Assembly: GCF_963667685.1 (NCBI RefSeq)
Contig: NZ_OY763930.1
Location: 279,001-343,000, forward strand
DNA length: 64,000 nt
DNA from: Maridesulfovibrio sp.
Lineage (GTDB): Bacteria > Desulfobacterota > Desulfovibrionia > Desulfovibrionales > Desulfovibrionaceae
Direction of reading: 5' to 3'
In this document: positions 28,174-36,870 of the stretch, piece by piece
Layout of the letters: each line of letters begins with the position of its first letter
Numbering within the stretch: position 1 is the first letter of the stretch
The notes under the pieces: generated by a model
Seen by the model: the letters and a program-made list of their open reading frames with translations, nothing else
Told to the model about the DNA's origin: nothing
Databases searched by the model: none
Program-made: the position numbers and the translations under genes

Positions 28174-28698
28174 ATGAAAATCCCATTAGTGTTTATGCTC
28201 CTACTACTTGTAGTAAGTGGTTGTGCTACTACGTCTGCCACGTCGCCCAAACGTCAGGCATATGAATCAGCAAAAATCGTTTCTGCAACCAAAATAGGGA
28301 GGACAAGTAAAGTAACTCGAACGTCAAAAGGTTCCAGCATCGTCAGTACAGCCAGATCACTTCTCGGTATACCCTATCACTGGGGAGGCCGCTCTCCTGA
28401 AACCGGCTTCGACTGTTCTGGTTTCGTCTGGTACGTGTTCAATCAGTACGGGATCGACTTGCCTCGCTCTTCATCGCAATTATTGTCTGTAGGTGTCCCT
28501 GCTGATAAATCCTCAATCCGTCCCGGCGACATTCTTATTTACAAGGTCAGCAAGAAAGGTAAATCCCTTCACGCTGCTATTGCGACTGGAAGCGGCACTT
28601 TTGTTCATTCACCTAGTTCTGGCAAGACAGTAAGTGAAGTGTCGATGTCGGGACCATATTGGCGTGGACGTCTAATTGGAGTTCGACGAGTTCTTTAG
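28174..28698 (+). CDS. NlpC/P60 cell-wall hydrolase lipoprotein
   Basis: A 174-residue lipoprotein (lipobox VSGC, Cys17) with a Ser/Thr/Lys-rich linker (about 20-55) and an NlpC/P60 domain. The catalytic set is present: Cys81 in FDCSGFV, His133 in LHAAIA and His145 in VHSP. Such enzymes are endopeptidases cutting the peptidoglycan stem peptide, here held at the outer membrane. GGAGA precedes the ATG. It is the only plus-strand gene of the accessory block. Confidence 0.92.
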   Translation: MKIPLVFMLLLLVVSGCATTSATSPKRQAYESAKIVSATKIGRTSKVTRTSKGSSIVSTARSLLGIPYHWGGRSPETGFDCSGFVWYVFNQYGIDLPRSSSQLLSVGVPADKSSIRPGDILIYKVSKKGKSLHAAIATGSGTFVHSPSSGKTVSEVSMSGPYWRGRLIGVRRVL

Positions 28699-28721
28699 AC
28701 AACCGGGCACTATACGATTCC

Positions 28722-29927
28722 TCAATTTTCCAGCTCATTAATTTCCTTCTTGATTTCAGAAATATCATTCTGCAATTGAGCCCCTTCGGGATTATTTTCT
28801 ATCATTTTCTTTGCGAGTGACAAGGCGGATTTATACTCTTGCAAAGCTGCCCCGGTTTTGTCACTGGCTTCATGAATTTTTCCTATTTTGTAGTGTGTTA
28901 CGACAAGATCACGCCGGAAATTATAATTGTCAGGAACGGATTCCACCAACTGCTTTTCGATATCCAGAACCCGCTCGTAGGCGGCTATTGCATCATCGAA
29001 TTGTCCCAACTGCGCATGCGCTTTGCCGAGATTTCTGAACACAGACGACAATTCCCATTGATATTGAATACTTGTATGGACGTCATGCAGCACCGAGTTG
29101 AGCAGATCAAGACATACATGGAAAATCGCAATAGAGTCGGTCCACTGACCTACCAGATCATATTGCTCTCCAAGAAGCTTGTAGCTGATAAAAACAGCTT
29201 CCTTTCCTTTGGTTGCGTCCAGTGCGAGTACAGACTTACGTGCTGCCATTTCATAACCTCGGGCGGTTTCGGCTTTATCAGTAAGCCCAAGTTTATTTAG
29301 CAGACATCCATGTCTGTACCAAAGAAGACATAAGTTCCGGCTGGAATCTATGTTTTCAGGGGAAACAGCTATTAATTTTTCACAATACGCAATACCCTGT
29401 TCATATGCTGTAGCGGCTTTCTCCGCCTTGCCCAACCAGACATACAAATCCCCAAGCTTCAAATTTCCCACGACAATGCTCTGTAGCAACCACACATTGT
29501 CAGGATAGTCGTTATGAAGTCTTTCCAATATACTGAGGCTTCTTACGTATGCGAAATGAGCCTTAACTCCCTTATTCATGCGAGTATAAAGGTCTCCGAG
29601 CCGCTCATTGATTACTGCCAGATCTTGTTGTGCCTGAAAATGTGAAGGATTATCATCCGCTCGGGATTGGAATATTTTTTCCGCAGCAGTGTAATTCACA
29701 TAGGCCGCATCCATATCACCATTCGCGAAAGCATCATTAGCATCACGGCTTAATTCAACAGCCTGATCTCTGGAATTTTGTGTAAGATCGGCCAAGGATG
29801 ATGCCGCCATGCCGAAGGAGAAAAGCAACAGAAGAACCATAAATTTCAATACGGCTTGCCAAACACTAACCTGAATCACACTTACACTGATAGCAGACTC
29901 GCTATCGTACATCGCAACGGGCTTCAA
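28722..29927 (-). CDS. TPR-repeat protein, membrane-anchored or secreted
   Basis: The 401-residue protein has a hydrophobic segment at about 26-46 (signal or anchor) and at least five TPR-like repeats over the rest (LGDLYTRMNK, LGDLYVWLGKAEKAATAYEQGI, LGKAHAQLGQFDDAIAAYERVL, IGKIHEASDKTGAALQEYKSAL). AGGAG stands 8 bases before a TTG at 29927, while the ATG five codons on is badly spaced, so TTG is the start. It is the last gene of the six-gene unit, after the transglutaminase-like gene, and probably acts as a protein scaffold in the envelope. Confidence 0.75.
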   Translation of the reverse strand: MKPVAMYDSESAISVSVIQVSVWQAVLKFMVLLLLFSFGMAASSLADLTQNSRDQAVELSRDANDAFANGDMDAAYVNYTAAEKIFQSRADDNPSHFQAQQDLAVINERLGDLYTRMNKGVKAHFAYVRSLSILERLHNDYPDNVWLLQSIVVGNLKLGDLYVWLGKAEKAATAYEQGIAYCEKLIAVSPENIDSSRNLCLLWYRHGCLLNKLGLTDKAETARGYEMAARKSVLALDATKGKEAVFISYKLLGEQYDLVGQWTDSIAIFHVCLDLLNSVLHDVHTSIQYQWELSSVFRNLGKAHAQLGQFDDAIAAYERVLDIEKQLVESVPDNYNFRRDLVVTHYKIGKIHEASDKTGAALQEYKSALSLAKKMIENNPEGAQLQNDISEIKKEINELEN

Positions 29928-29957
29928 AATAGTTACTCCTGATAATTGTTAATTCAA

Positions 29958-31292
29958 TTAATTGTAGAGATTGCGAAGCGGCAATATCCCAGCTTCCCGG
30001 GCTCCGTTTATACTGATGTAGGTAACAGCCGAGGGTTTGTCTTCATATTCATTGATTGTTTTGATGCCGGAATCCTGAGCCTGATCAAGGTCCGCACACG
30101 CCAGCAGAGTGGGTTCGATAGGGATTATCGGAGCGTCTTTTTCCGCGGTACTGGAAACTCCGACCATCATATGACTCGGCAGGAGAATCAGATAGGCATT
30201 CAAGCCTATTTTTCTAAAAATAGAGGCAAGCAGCACAGCTCCATCAGCACAGTTTGCCTGTGCTCCACGTGTAGAGTCACCTACAAGGCGTACATGCTGG
30301 GCTGCGACCACATCAGATTCCACAGATGTCGTCGAGATGGAACTGTACCTGAAACCTTTGTCCTTCAGAACTTTCCAGATCGCTTCCATTTGGAGAGCCA
30401 CATCCATCTCATCTCCCTGATAGCCGATAAATGCGTCTACATACCCTTTGCGCAAGGCCTCGCTGAGTATTTCATCGATGATAGGATCGCCCTCATTAAC
30501 GTAGGCAGCAAACATTTCTGACCAATCCTCAAAGTTTTTGCCTTCGTCAGTGTATAGTCCAAAAAAACAGTCATTTACTGAACGGACAATAACGGTCTGT
30601 GTATGCTCGCCGACTTCCTGGCCATTGACGAACACTTTTGCGGTGACGTCCTCAGGGTAAGGCTGGCGAATGGAGAGTAGTTTTTCATATTCGTAGCGCA
30701 GATGGGGACTTATTTCATATACTGTGTTTGCATCGGGAAGAGTCACGGTCATCTTCGAGGGGCGAATGAGTTTAGTGCTCGTAATTTCCACAGTTACCCT
30801 GTCTCCGGGATTCACTGCACGGATGAACACCGAGGCCATTGCTAAAGGTGAACCGAATGTGTTGTCCTTACGGTTTACCCCGATATTTTCAGGATCAAGG
30901 GTGGACAGGGCGATAATAGCTGCGGGAAAGATTTGATCATCAAGCCCGAAAGCAAGAAGCCAGTCCCCCGGCGCAAAGCCTGCATCGTCATTACCGGTGG
31001 CCGGCTGAGGTTCAGGCGTGGATGTAACATCTGACTCTTTATCATCCGTCTGAGTTGCTGGAGTTTCAGTCTGTCCGGTTGATCTGGTCAAGTCGGTATC
31101 GGTAAACAATTCACCTGCAACGGTTTTATGTCCATCGGTTTTCCTTTGGTTGCTGACATCCCAGCCTGCCATCGCCTCACTGGAAATGAAAAGCAGCAAC
31201 CCGATCAGCACGGCGCACATTGCCTCACTGGTTTGGCGATTATAATTAACGACTTTGTCCGACTGTCGAAGGTTATTGAAGAGAAATCCCAT
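29958..31292 (-). CDS. Transglutaminase-like cysteine peptidase-fold protein, exported
   Basis: The 444 residues start with a signal segment (AVLIGLLLFISSEAMAG), then a Thr/Pro/Asp-rich low-complexity region (about 55-105). The C-terminal domain has the transglutaminase/papain-fold pattern: Cys348 in NCADGAVLLASIFRKIGL, His374 in LLPSHMMVGV and a candidate acid at Glu393. The middle (about 160-260) may be an immunoglobulin-like domain. Such proteins cut or cross-link periplasmic peptides. TGGAG precedes the ATG. Confidence 0.68.
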   Translation of the reverse strand: MGFLFNNLRQSDKVVNYNRQTSEAMCAVLIGLLLFISSEAMAGWDVSNQRKTDGHKTVAGELFTDTDLTRSTGQTETPATQTDDKESDVTSTPEPQPATGNDDAGFAPGDWLLAFGLDDQIFPAAIIALSTLDPENIGVNRKDNTFGSPLAMASVFIRAVNPGDRVTVEITSTKLIRPSKMTVTLPDANTVYEISPHLRYEYEKLLSIRQPYPEDVTAKVFVNGQEVGEHTQTVIVRSVNDCFFGLYTDEGKNFEDWSEMFAAYVNEGDPIIDEILSEALRKGYVDAFIGYQGDEMDVALQMEAIWKVLKDKGFRYSSISTTSVESDVVAAQHVRLVGDSTRGAQANCADGAVLLASIFRKIGLNAYLILLPSHMMVGVSSTAEKDAPIIPIEPTLLACADLDQAQDSGIKTINEYEDKPSAVTYISINGAREAGILPLRNLYN

Positions 31293-31328
31293 TTAACACT
31301 CCATTAATTAAAATCATGCCCATGTGAC

Positions 31329-32471
31329 CTAATCATCTGCCAGTGTAGCGACCGTCTCTACCTTGTCCCTCAGGGCTTGACGGGCGACCATTACAGCCAT
31401 CCCAGCCATGAGCGGCAGGTATTCCGGAGCCTTGGACGATATGATAAAGTTGTCGAAAATTACATTGCCCAAATCAATATTCAGTTTTCTGGCAACGGTC
31501 CCTATTTGCTTGCCATCAAGCTTTACCTGATAGTTGGAACCAAGGGTTGCGTTCATGCTGCGCAACTCCAATCGACCGAGGGCGGTGTCGCCCACAAAAT
31601 GGACATGATGAAATATAAACCGTTTCTTGAGTCGACCTATTATCTGCCCCTTTTCAAAGAGATCGTAGGTAGGCATGAAATGGAAGATTCGCTTGGTCAA
31701 ACCGAATAGTTCTTCGTCGCTGCCGGGTTTTGTGATGGAAAAAGTCTTACAGGGAATCAATGCTTTTATTTCCAGTATTTCATTTTCCTCTACATCGAAC
31801 AGGTTAAACTCCTGTCCTTTCCAGCTGAAATCTTCATCAAAGATATAAATTTTTTCATCCTGATTGATACCGAGCGGGGTGAGATCGACTTCTCCCGTAT
31901 TAACGAACTCCTGAACCCGGTTTGCCAATTCGGGAAGAATACAAGCACTGACAAATGAATAGCGGATGACATCTTCCAAGGTTTCGGGCTCCGGCTGGGA
32001 ATCCAATCTCCATTTATCTGCTTCGCTAAACCTTATGAATGACGGCCTGTCGCTGAAGGCTACGTTGATGCTCCCTTTTCCGAACGTGTCGATATAAACG
32101 TATTCTCCATACACGTTTGGTCCAAAGATAATTACCTTGTTTCTGATACTTTTTATTTTACCGATCCAAGGCTTGCCGAGGATAGTCTCCAGCCCTTCAA
32201 AGGCGTTAAAAACGGCATCCAGTCCGACTTCTTTCGGGTTTGTGACCATTTTTACAGTATCGTTCATGGAGTTATAAATGCTTGCGCAGGCAAATTGCAG
32301 ACAGGTGAAAGATGTAATGAGTAGTAGTGTTGCATATGTAGTGTACAGAGTCATCTCTGAGTCTGTATCGACAATAAATGCAAGATAGAAATAGTAACAA
32401 CAGAATAGAAATGACCCAAAGGTGGCGGCCCACAACAATATTTTAATTAATATGGATTTTAATAAATGCAT
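31329..32471 (-). CDS. Membrane protein with a LURP-one/scramblase-like domain
   Basis: The 380-residue protein has two N-terminal membrane helices (about 8-33 and 44-66) and a soluble C-terminal part. Residues about 265-370 (YDLFEKGQIIGRLKKRFIFHH, LRSMNATLGSNYQVKLDGK and VARKLNIDLGNVIFDNFII in order) match the strand pattern of LURP-one/tubby-like scramblase-related proteins. The family match is by eye. The middle region (about 85-250) is unrecognised. It lies between the AsmA and transglutaminase-like genes. Confidence 0.6.
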   Translation of the reverse strand: MHLLKSILIKILLWAATFGSFLFCCYYFYLAFIVDTDSEMTLYTTYATLLLITSFTCLQFACASIYNSMNDTVKMVTNPKEVGLDAVFNAFEGLETILGKPWIGKIKSIRNKVIIFGPNVYGEYVYIDTFGKGSINVAFSDRPSFIRFSEADKWRLDSQPEPETLEDVIRYSFVSACILPELANRVQEFVNTGEVDLTPLGINQDEKIYIFDEDFSWKGQEFNLFDVEENEILEIKALIPCKTFSITKPGSDEELFGLTKRIFHFMPTYDLFEKGQIIGRLKKRFIFHHVHFVGDTALGRLELRSMNATLGSNYQVKLDGKQIGTVARKLNIDLGNVIFDNFIISSKAPEYLPLMAGMAVMVARQALRDKVETVATLADD

Positions 32472-32544
32472 GGTTTGTTAGCTGTCTGTAGCAGGTTTAA
32501 TTTTTTTTGAATTTTTAATGTTCTCCGGAGATCAAATGCTGTAT

Positions 32545-34590
32545 TCAAAACAAATCTCCAAACAAATCATCACTATCGTCATCTGAATCATCGGCTCCGG
32601 CTTCGTCTACGTATGACTTATCTTCGTCCATTTCCCCCAACAGCGAATCGGCAAGTGTATCCAGTCCAATGCTGATACCGGCAGTCACCAACAACTGGGC
32701 CATTGCTTCCTCATCCAGACCGATAGAAGGATCATTGAGTTTTCCCTTCACACGCAATGGTAGAGGAATGTCCTTGACGGTATCCAGAATTTCGCCCTCA
32801 AGTCCGTCAAGCGAACCGACTACGGTGACCATTGCTTTATAATCAATTTTGTTATCAGGAAGATCAGCCCAGCCAGCTCCAATTGATTCCACCAGTGGGG
32901 AATCAAACAACAGATCGTTATTACTGATATGCCCGTTCTTCAGGGTCGCTGAAGCTTCAAGTCTGGAAAAATTGAAATTGCCTGTTTCGTCTCCTTCTTC
33001 ATCCGCCCCCATGATCTTGTTCCAGCTGTCGCGGATCATCTTGGCAATATCTACACCTAGAACCGCTCCTTCTGTAACAGCAAAGGCAGCAGTTCCGCTC
33101 ACGGTTTTCTTAATTTCATCTGGTGTTAATCCCGATCCTGAAAGATTATATTCAACCGAGGCGGTGCCGCTTATCACATCCTTGCCTAGCAGGTCCTGCA
33201 GCAAAGATCTGGTATCAAGTTCCTGCAATGTACCGCTTCCACTCCAGATGGGAGTTTCGCTATTTGTGTCAAGCCGGGTATGTGCCTCAAATTTCCCGTC
33301 ATAGAGATTTAAAAAGGGTGCCACGGAAAGTACGCCGTCATGAGCATCTACGTTGATAAGAATGTTTGTGGCTTGAATATTCCTTACTTTAAAACTGTCT
33401 ATTTTTAACTGAGCGTCCATAGTCAGATTGCGAAGTGCCTCCAGATTCAGTTCTTTCGCAGATTGGGCTGAATCAGTTTTATGTTCTGGTTTGTTTCCTG
33501 ATTCCGGTTTAGTTTGCGAAGGCAGGTAACGGTCGGCATCAAAGGCATCAACCAGAGCGTTTATGGAGATTTGAGGTGTGGCGAAATCGACAATTTTACC
33601 GTTAGCTGTAAGCGTGCTGTCGTCGAGTTTGATAGTTAGGGCTTTCAATGCAGCAGAATTGTCGGTTCCGCTAAATTCTATTTCCGCTGAAAATCGTTTC
33701 AACGCGTCGGAATCCGGCATATCGGGAATATTTACCCCAAATTTTGTTATCAACTCGCGTAAAGATGTATTCGCCAGTTGTATGGTTCCATAGAAAGAAG
33801 GAGCTCCGCTCTGAACTTCGGCATGAACCTGCCCTGTAAGACTCAAGTCAAGAACTGACAGAGCAAGGTTCTCAATGGCTACTGTCTTGGCTACAGGGTT
33901 TAATTGAATATTTCCTGTGATCTGCGGCTGGAGAGTAATATTCGGCTGATCCAACTTGAATTCAAATCCGAGATCGAATGGAAAACTGGAACTCCCATGA
34001 ATAGCACCTAGTCTCAGGTTGAGATTGCCGATGGATGTCTCTGAATCTTTCTGCAAATCCGTGTAAAGCAGGTTGGCGCCGGTAATCTCGACCCCTTGAA
34101 CAGAAATGTCTTCAAAGTTCAAAACGCTGCCACCGTTCTCAGGGGCAGTGGGTAGATCGGTTGAAGTAATATCTGCCTCTTTACTGACACCAGTCAGATC
34201 ATCCCAATTGGAGATGCCCTGAGAATTTTTGACAAGGTGCAAAGAAAGTCCATCTAATATGACCTTGCCGACAGACACTTTCCCGGACAGAAGCGGTATC
34301 AAGCGCAGAGAGACTTCCGCATTATTTATGCGAGCCATTTCAAGATCAGGAAATCCCGGAGCATTGCCTAAAGCTACGGCTCCGACTTTAAAACCGATGT
34401 ATGGATAAAAATTCAGCCCGATATCGCCCTCAAACGTTAACTCTCGTTCGGTCTTTTGCCGAACCAGTTGAATTATTTCATCCTTGTATTCGTTGGGGTC
34501 AATGACGACCGTGACCACTAGGATAGCAGCAAGACAAAGGCTTACGACAGCGGCACAGGTAGCCAGTATTATTTTGACGGTTTTCTTCAT
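32545..34590 (-). CDS. AsmA-family protein (second copy)
   Basis: The 681-residue protein has an N-terminal anchor and a large periplasmic domain of the AsmA type, with DPNEYKDEIIQLVRQKTERELTFEGDIGLN, the central IEFSGTDNSAALKALTIKLD and the C-terminal AsmA block (LLFDSPLVESIGAGWADLPDNKIDYKAM as LLFDSPLVESIGAG then IDYKAM). It ends in an acidic tail (DDSDDDSDDLFGDLF). It is a paralogue of the protein at 21047-23230, especially in the first 130 residues, and sits inside the regulated accessory unit. Confidence 0.84.
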   Translation of the reverse strand: MKKTVKIILATCAAVVSLCLAAILVVTVVIDPNEYKDEIIQLVRQKTERELTFEGDIGLNFYPYIGFKVGAVALGNAPGFPDLEMARINNAEVSLRLIPLLSGKVSVGKVILDGLSLHLVKNSQGISNWDDLTGVSKEADITSTDLPTAPENGGSVLNFEDISVQGVEITGANLLYTDLQKDSETSIGNLNLRLGAIHGSSSFPFDLGFEFKLDQPNITLQPQITGNIQLNPVAKTVAIENLALSVLDLSLTGQVHAEVQSGAPSFYGTIQLANTSLRELITKFGVNIPDMPDSDALKRFSAEIEFSGTDNSAALKALTIKLDDSTLTANGKIVDFATPQISINALVDAFDADRYLPSQTKPESGNKPEHKTDSAQSAKELNLEALRNLTMDAQLKIDSFKVRNIQATNILINVDAHDGVLSVAPFLNLYDGKFEAHTRLDTNSETPIWSGSGTLQELDTRSLLQDLLGKDVISGTASVEYNLSGSGLTPDEIKKTVSGTAAFAVTEGAVLGVDIAKMIRDSWNKIMGADEEGDETGNFNFSRLEASATLKNGHISNNDLLFDSPLVESIGAGWADLPDNKIDYKAMVTVVGSLDGLEGEILDTVKDIPLPLRVKGKLNDPSIGLDEEAMAQLLVTAGISIGLDTLADSLLGEMDEDKSYVDEAGADDSDDDSDDLFGDLF

Positions 34591-34628
34591 TGCTCGGAAT
34601 TCCTTCTTACATTGAAATGAAGGGAGCC

Positions 34629-34973
34629 TTAATCAAAACGTCCGGTTCCATCTGTAAAGAGCGTCAGTGAATCGAACTCTCTAAAATCCAGTTCCATGAG
34701 AGCCAGTTCCTGACCTTCATCATCAATGAGAGCTAAATCCAAATCCTTAGGTGTGCCGGATACGGATATTTTCAAGCCTTCACCGGGACGCAACACATCC
34801 CCTTTGAGCAGATTATCTCCCCACCATTTATCTTCAGCGGAAGACATGTAAACAGCGCGTATTTCGAAATTTGTTTCATTAAATACTACGACATCCTTTG
34901 CTAGAGCCGACCCCGCCATAAGCATGGAAATAGCCAATGTCAGAGTTAGGATTCGCCACGATCTGTTATTCAC
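34629..34973 (-). CDS. Small periplasmic protein
   Basis: The 114-residue protein has a signal peptide (TLTLAISMLMAGSALA) and a compact domain with NETNFEIRAVYMS and WWGDNLLKGDVLRPGEGLKI, the pattern of small secreted beta-sandwich proteins whose function is not known. It lies between DUF805 and AsmA genes. Confidence 0.7.
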   Translation of the reverse strand: MNNRSWRILTLTLAISMLMAGSALAKDVVVFNETNFEIRAVYMSSAEDKWWGDNLLKGDVLRPGEGLKISVSGTPKDLDLALIDDEGQELALMELDFREFDSLTLFTDGTGRFD

Positions 34974-35057
34974 ATTATTCTCCTCAATCTTGACTTTGTA
35001 TGGCGGGTTTAAAAGCTCAGCTGGAAATAATTATTATCAGGCCGCTGTTTGATGCCG

Positions 35058-35417
35058 TTAAACAGAATCAGCAAGCCGGATGTTTTTGCTTGGGCTGGCA
35101 TACCAATAGAGCAGTAACAATGCGCCAATTACAGTGAAAGTAAGCAGGAACCACCATCCAGAACGCCCGACATCATGCAGACGGCGAACGCTGACAGCCA
35201 TAGTAGGAACAACGGTGATAAAAACGATTATATTTGAGGCGAGCAATGACCGAGTCAGGGGATCGGTACTTCCGAAAATAGCTGTATCGATAGTGTAGGC
35301 AATCATGGAAAGAATCCATGTAAAGAGTACCCAGTACCAAAACTCCGGTCTATCTGCGCGACCCTTAAATGTCGCATATTTCCGTATGCATGTTTTTACA
35401 GCTTCCATGAATTCCAT
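35058..35417 (-). CDS. DUF805 membrane protein
   Basis: A 119-residue inner-membrane protein with three or four helices and the DUF805 pattern: YATFKGRADRPEFWYWVLF near the N-terminus and VRRLHDVGRSGWWFLL in the middle. Its function is not known. GGAG stands 8 bases before the ATG. It is the first gene of the six-gene unit, with copy 2 of the 24-base element 50 bases upstream. A second DUF805 protein is at 63495-63818. Confidence 0.85.
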   Translation of the reverse strand: MEFMEAVKTCIRKYATFKGRADRPEFWYWVLFTWILSMIAYTIDTAIFGSTDPLTRSLLASNIIVFITVVPTMAVSVRRLHDVGRSGWWFLLTFTVIGALLLLYWYASPSKNIRLADSV

Positions 35418-35467
35418 TTCTAAATCTCCGTGGATTTGTGTATCTACTTATAAAAAAACGAAAACTG

Positions 35468-35491
35468 TGTCTGTCCGCCAAAGTGCGTACA
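35468..35491 (-). promoter_or_regulatory. 24-base element, copy 2 (upstream of the six-gene unit)
   Basis: Read on the minus strand, it ends in CTTTGGCGGACAGACA, the same 16 bases as copy 1, and begins TGTACGCA. It ends 50 bases before the DUF805 start, with a TATAAG -10 box 15 bases downstream. Its left part and GGCGGACA form an imperfect inverted repeat. Confidence 0.65.
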
Positions 35492-35532
35492 GGGCTGGTT
35501 TTTCATTATATTTGGACTTTCAAGTGGGAGAG

Positions 35533-35913
35533 CTAATCAATAACATCAACGGTAACAGAAATGACTCCTGCATTCGTGTTGCCAATCGAACTGAAAGCGG
35601 CTCGCGAGAGGTCAATGATGCGTCCTTTCGTGAAGGGACCGCGATCATTTATCCGCACTATGACGCTTTTCCCATTTGCCACATTTGTTACCCGTACCCG
35701 TGTACCGAAAGGTAATTTTCGGTGTGCGCCTGTCTTCGCCTTTTTATCGTACAGTTCTCCGCTGGCTGTCGATCGTCCGTGATATTTATCGGCGTAGTAT
35801 GAAGCTTTCCCTGACTGAGTATAGCTCGATGATTTTTTTGCCTGTACCGGAGCTGAAGCGCAGCCGAAACAGATCAAGCTCAACACGACAAAAATTGCTG
35901 GGAGTATTCGCAT
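35533..35913 (-). CDS. RlpA-like double-psi beta-barrel lipoprotein
   Basis: A 126-residue protein with a lipoprotein signal (ICFGC) and one RlpA-type barrel (GKASYYADKYHGRSTASGELYD, then LPFGTRVRV and VRINDRGPF and GRIIDLSRAAF). RlpA proteins cut denuded glycan or act as septal murein factors; here the SPOR domain is absent, so it is a minimal form. It is the second gene of a two-gene unit with the Cys-rich protein. Confidence 0.86.
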   Translation of the reverse strand: MRILPAIFVVLSLICFGCASAPVQAKKSSSYTQSGKASYYADKYHGRSTASGELYDKKAKTGAHRKLPFGTRVRVTNVANGKSVIVRINDRGPFTKGRIIDLSRAAFSSIGNTNAGVISVTVDVID

Positions 35914-35991
35914 TGGATAATCCTTATTGAGATTATTGCCTGTAGGAAGAATCGTAGGGGATCACTACTATTCCTCCGTAGCGAGTAATTG

Positions 35992-36357
35992 TTATTGGTT
36001 GAGGGAGTCTCGAAGGATTTCGTTAACTTCAGGAAGGTTTGCTTCAAATTCCTGTTTTTCACCGGTTTTTGTGTCAACAAACACCCATTGAATTCTTTCC
36101 TGACCATCTCCGATTTCTTGGCAGGTAAATGTAAGTCCAACCATGTCTTCACCTTGGGCATCGTTGGAAATAGTAATGTGGTAGCAGGAATTGTTGTCAC
36201 ACATGCCACCTAAGTAGTAGTTGCCGAAATTAGGATCTTGAGCGGGGGTGCTGATCCAGAGTCCTTCTTTACCCTGACACAGACTGTTGGCTTGGGCGAC
36301 AGAAACAAAGAGCATGAATACCAGTATAGCCGAAAATATTGTTGTAAAAAATCTCAT
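35992..36357 (-). CDS. Secreted protein with four cysteines, function unknown
   Basis: A 121-residue protein with a signal peptide (FSAILVFMLFVSVAQAN) and four Cys in the mature part (CQGKEG, CDNNSCYH, CQEIG), likely two disulfides. The glutamate-rich tail QEFEANLPEVNE is typical of small exported proteins. AAGGAG fits the second of two ATGs (36357) better than the first (36360). It precedes the RlpA-like gene, with copy 3 of the 24-base element 130 bases upstream. Confidence 0.65.
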   Translation of the reverse strand: MRFFTTIFSAILVFMLFVSVAQANSLCQGKEGLWISTPAQDPNFGNYYLGGMCDNNSCYHITISNDAQGEDMVGLTFTCQEIGDGQERIQWVFVDTKTGEKQEFEANLPEVNEILRDSLNQ

Positions 36358-36360
36358 CAT

Positions 36361-36870
36361 ATCTCCTTACTGCAATTCAAGGTTATGGACCCGCCACTCC
36401 AAGTCCGGATAATTGGTTATGAATCTTTTCCAAAAACAACCTTACCTTCCAGTGGCTTTATAAAGGATTAATAGATTACAATTGTGCATCTGTCTGTCCG
36501 TCAAAAGACGTACATTTCATACATATCAATTTAACTCATTCCCATATGGTGATTACTCATAAGAAGGAATATCCTGTTAAATTACTGTTTATCTAAAAAA
36601 AAGCCCCTATTGAAAAACAATGAGGGTCTTAGCTACGTTGCTGTTAATTAGAAAGAGACCAATAATCCCTTTAAATTTAATTTTACCATCAACTGTATGG
36701 GTCCCGACTGCGAGTATGATTCATCCCGAGATATTAAAGAAAAGCGTAATGCCATTGGTGCTTATGATCGATTCGATGACTGATAGGTTGAAAGCGATGC
36801 GGATTTGGAGGAAACTATGGTGTGCTAATGACCTGACTTATTGATCAGATTGGTGTGTGATACTGGTCCG
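36361..36870. other. Gap with the third element and remnants
   Basis: It holds copy 3 of the 24-base element (36491-36514), a hairpin at 36597-36627 followed on the minus strand by T8 (a probable terminator for minus-strand transcripts), and a 44-codon open stretch at 36652-36783 without a clear start. No intact gene is visible. Confidence 0.5.
36491..36514 (-). promoter_or_regulatory. 24-base element, copy 3 (upstream of the Cys-rich/RlpA unit)
   Basis: On the minus strand it begins TGTACGTC and ends TTTTGACGGACAGACA, differing from copy 2 at four positions. TGTACGTC and GACGGACA form a near-perfect inverted repeat around TTTT. It lies 130 bases before the start, with a TAATCT box 12 bases after the element. 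Confidence 0.6.
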
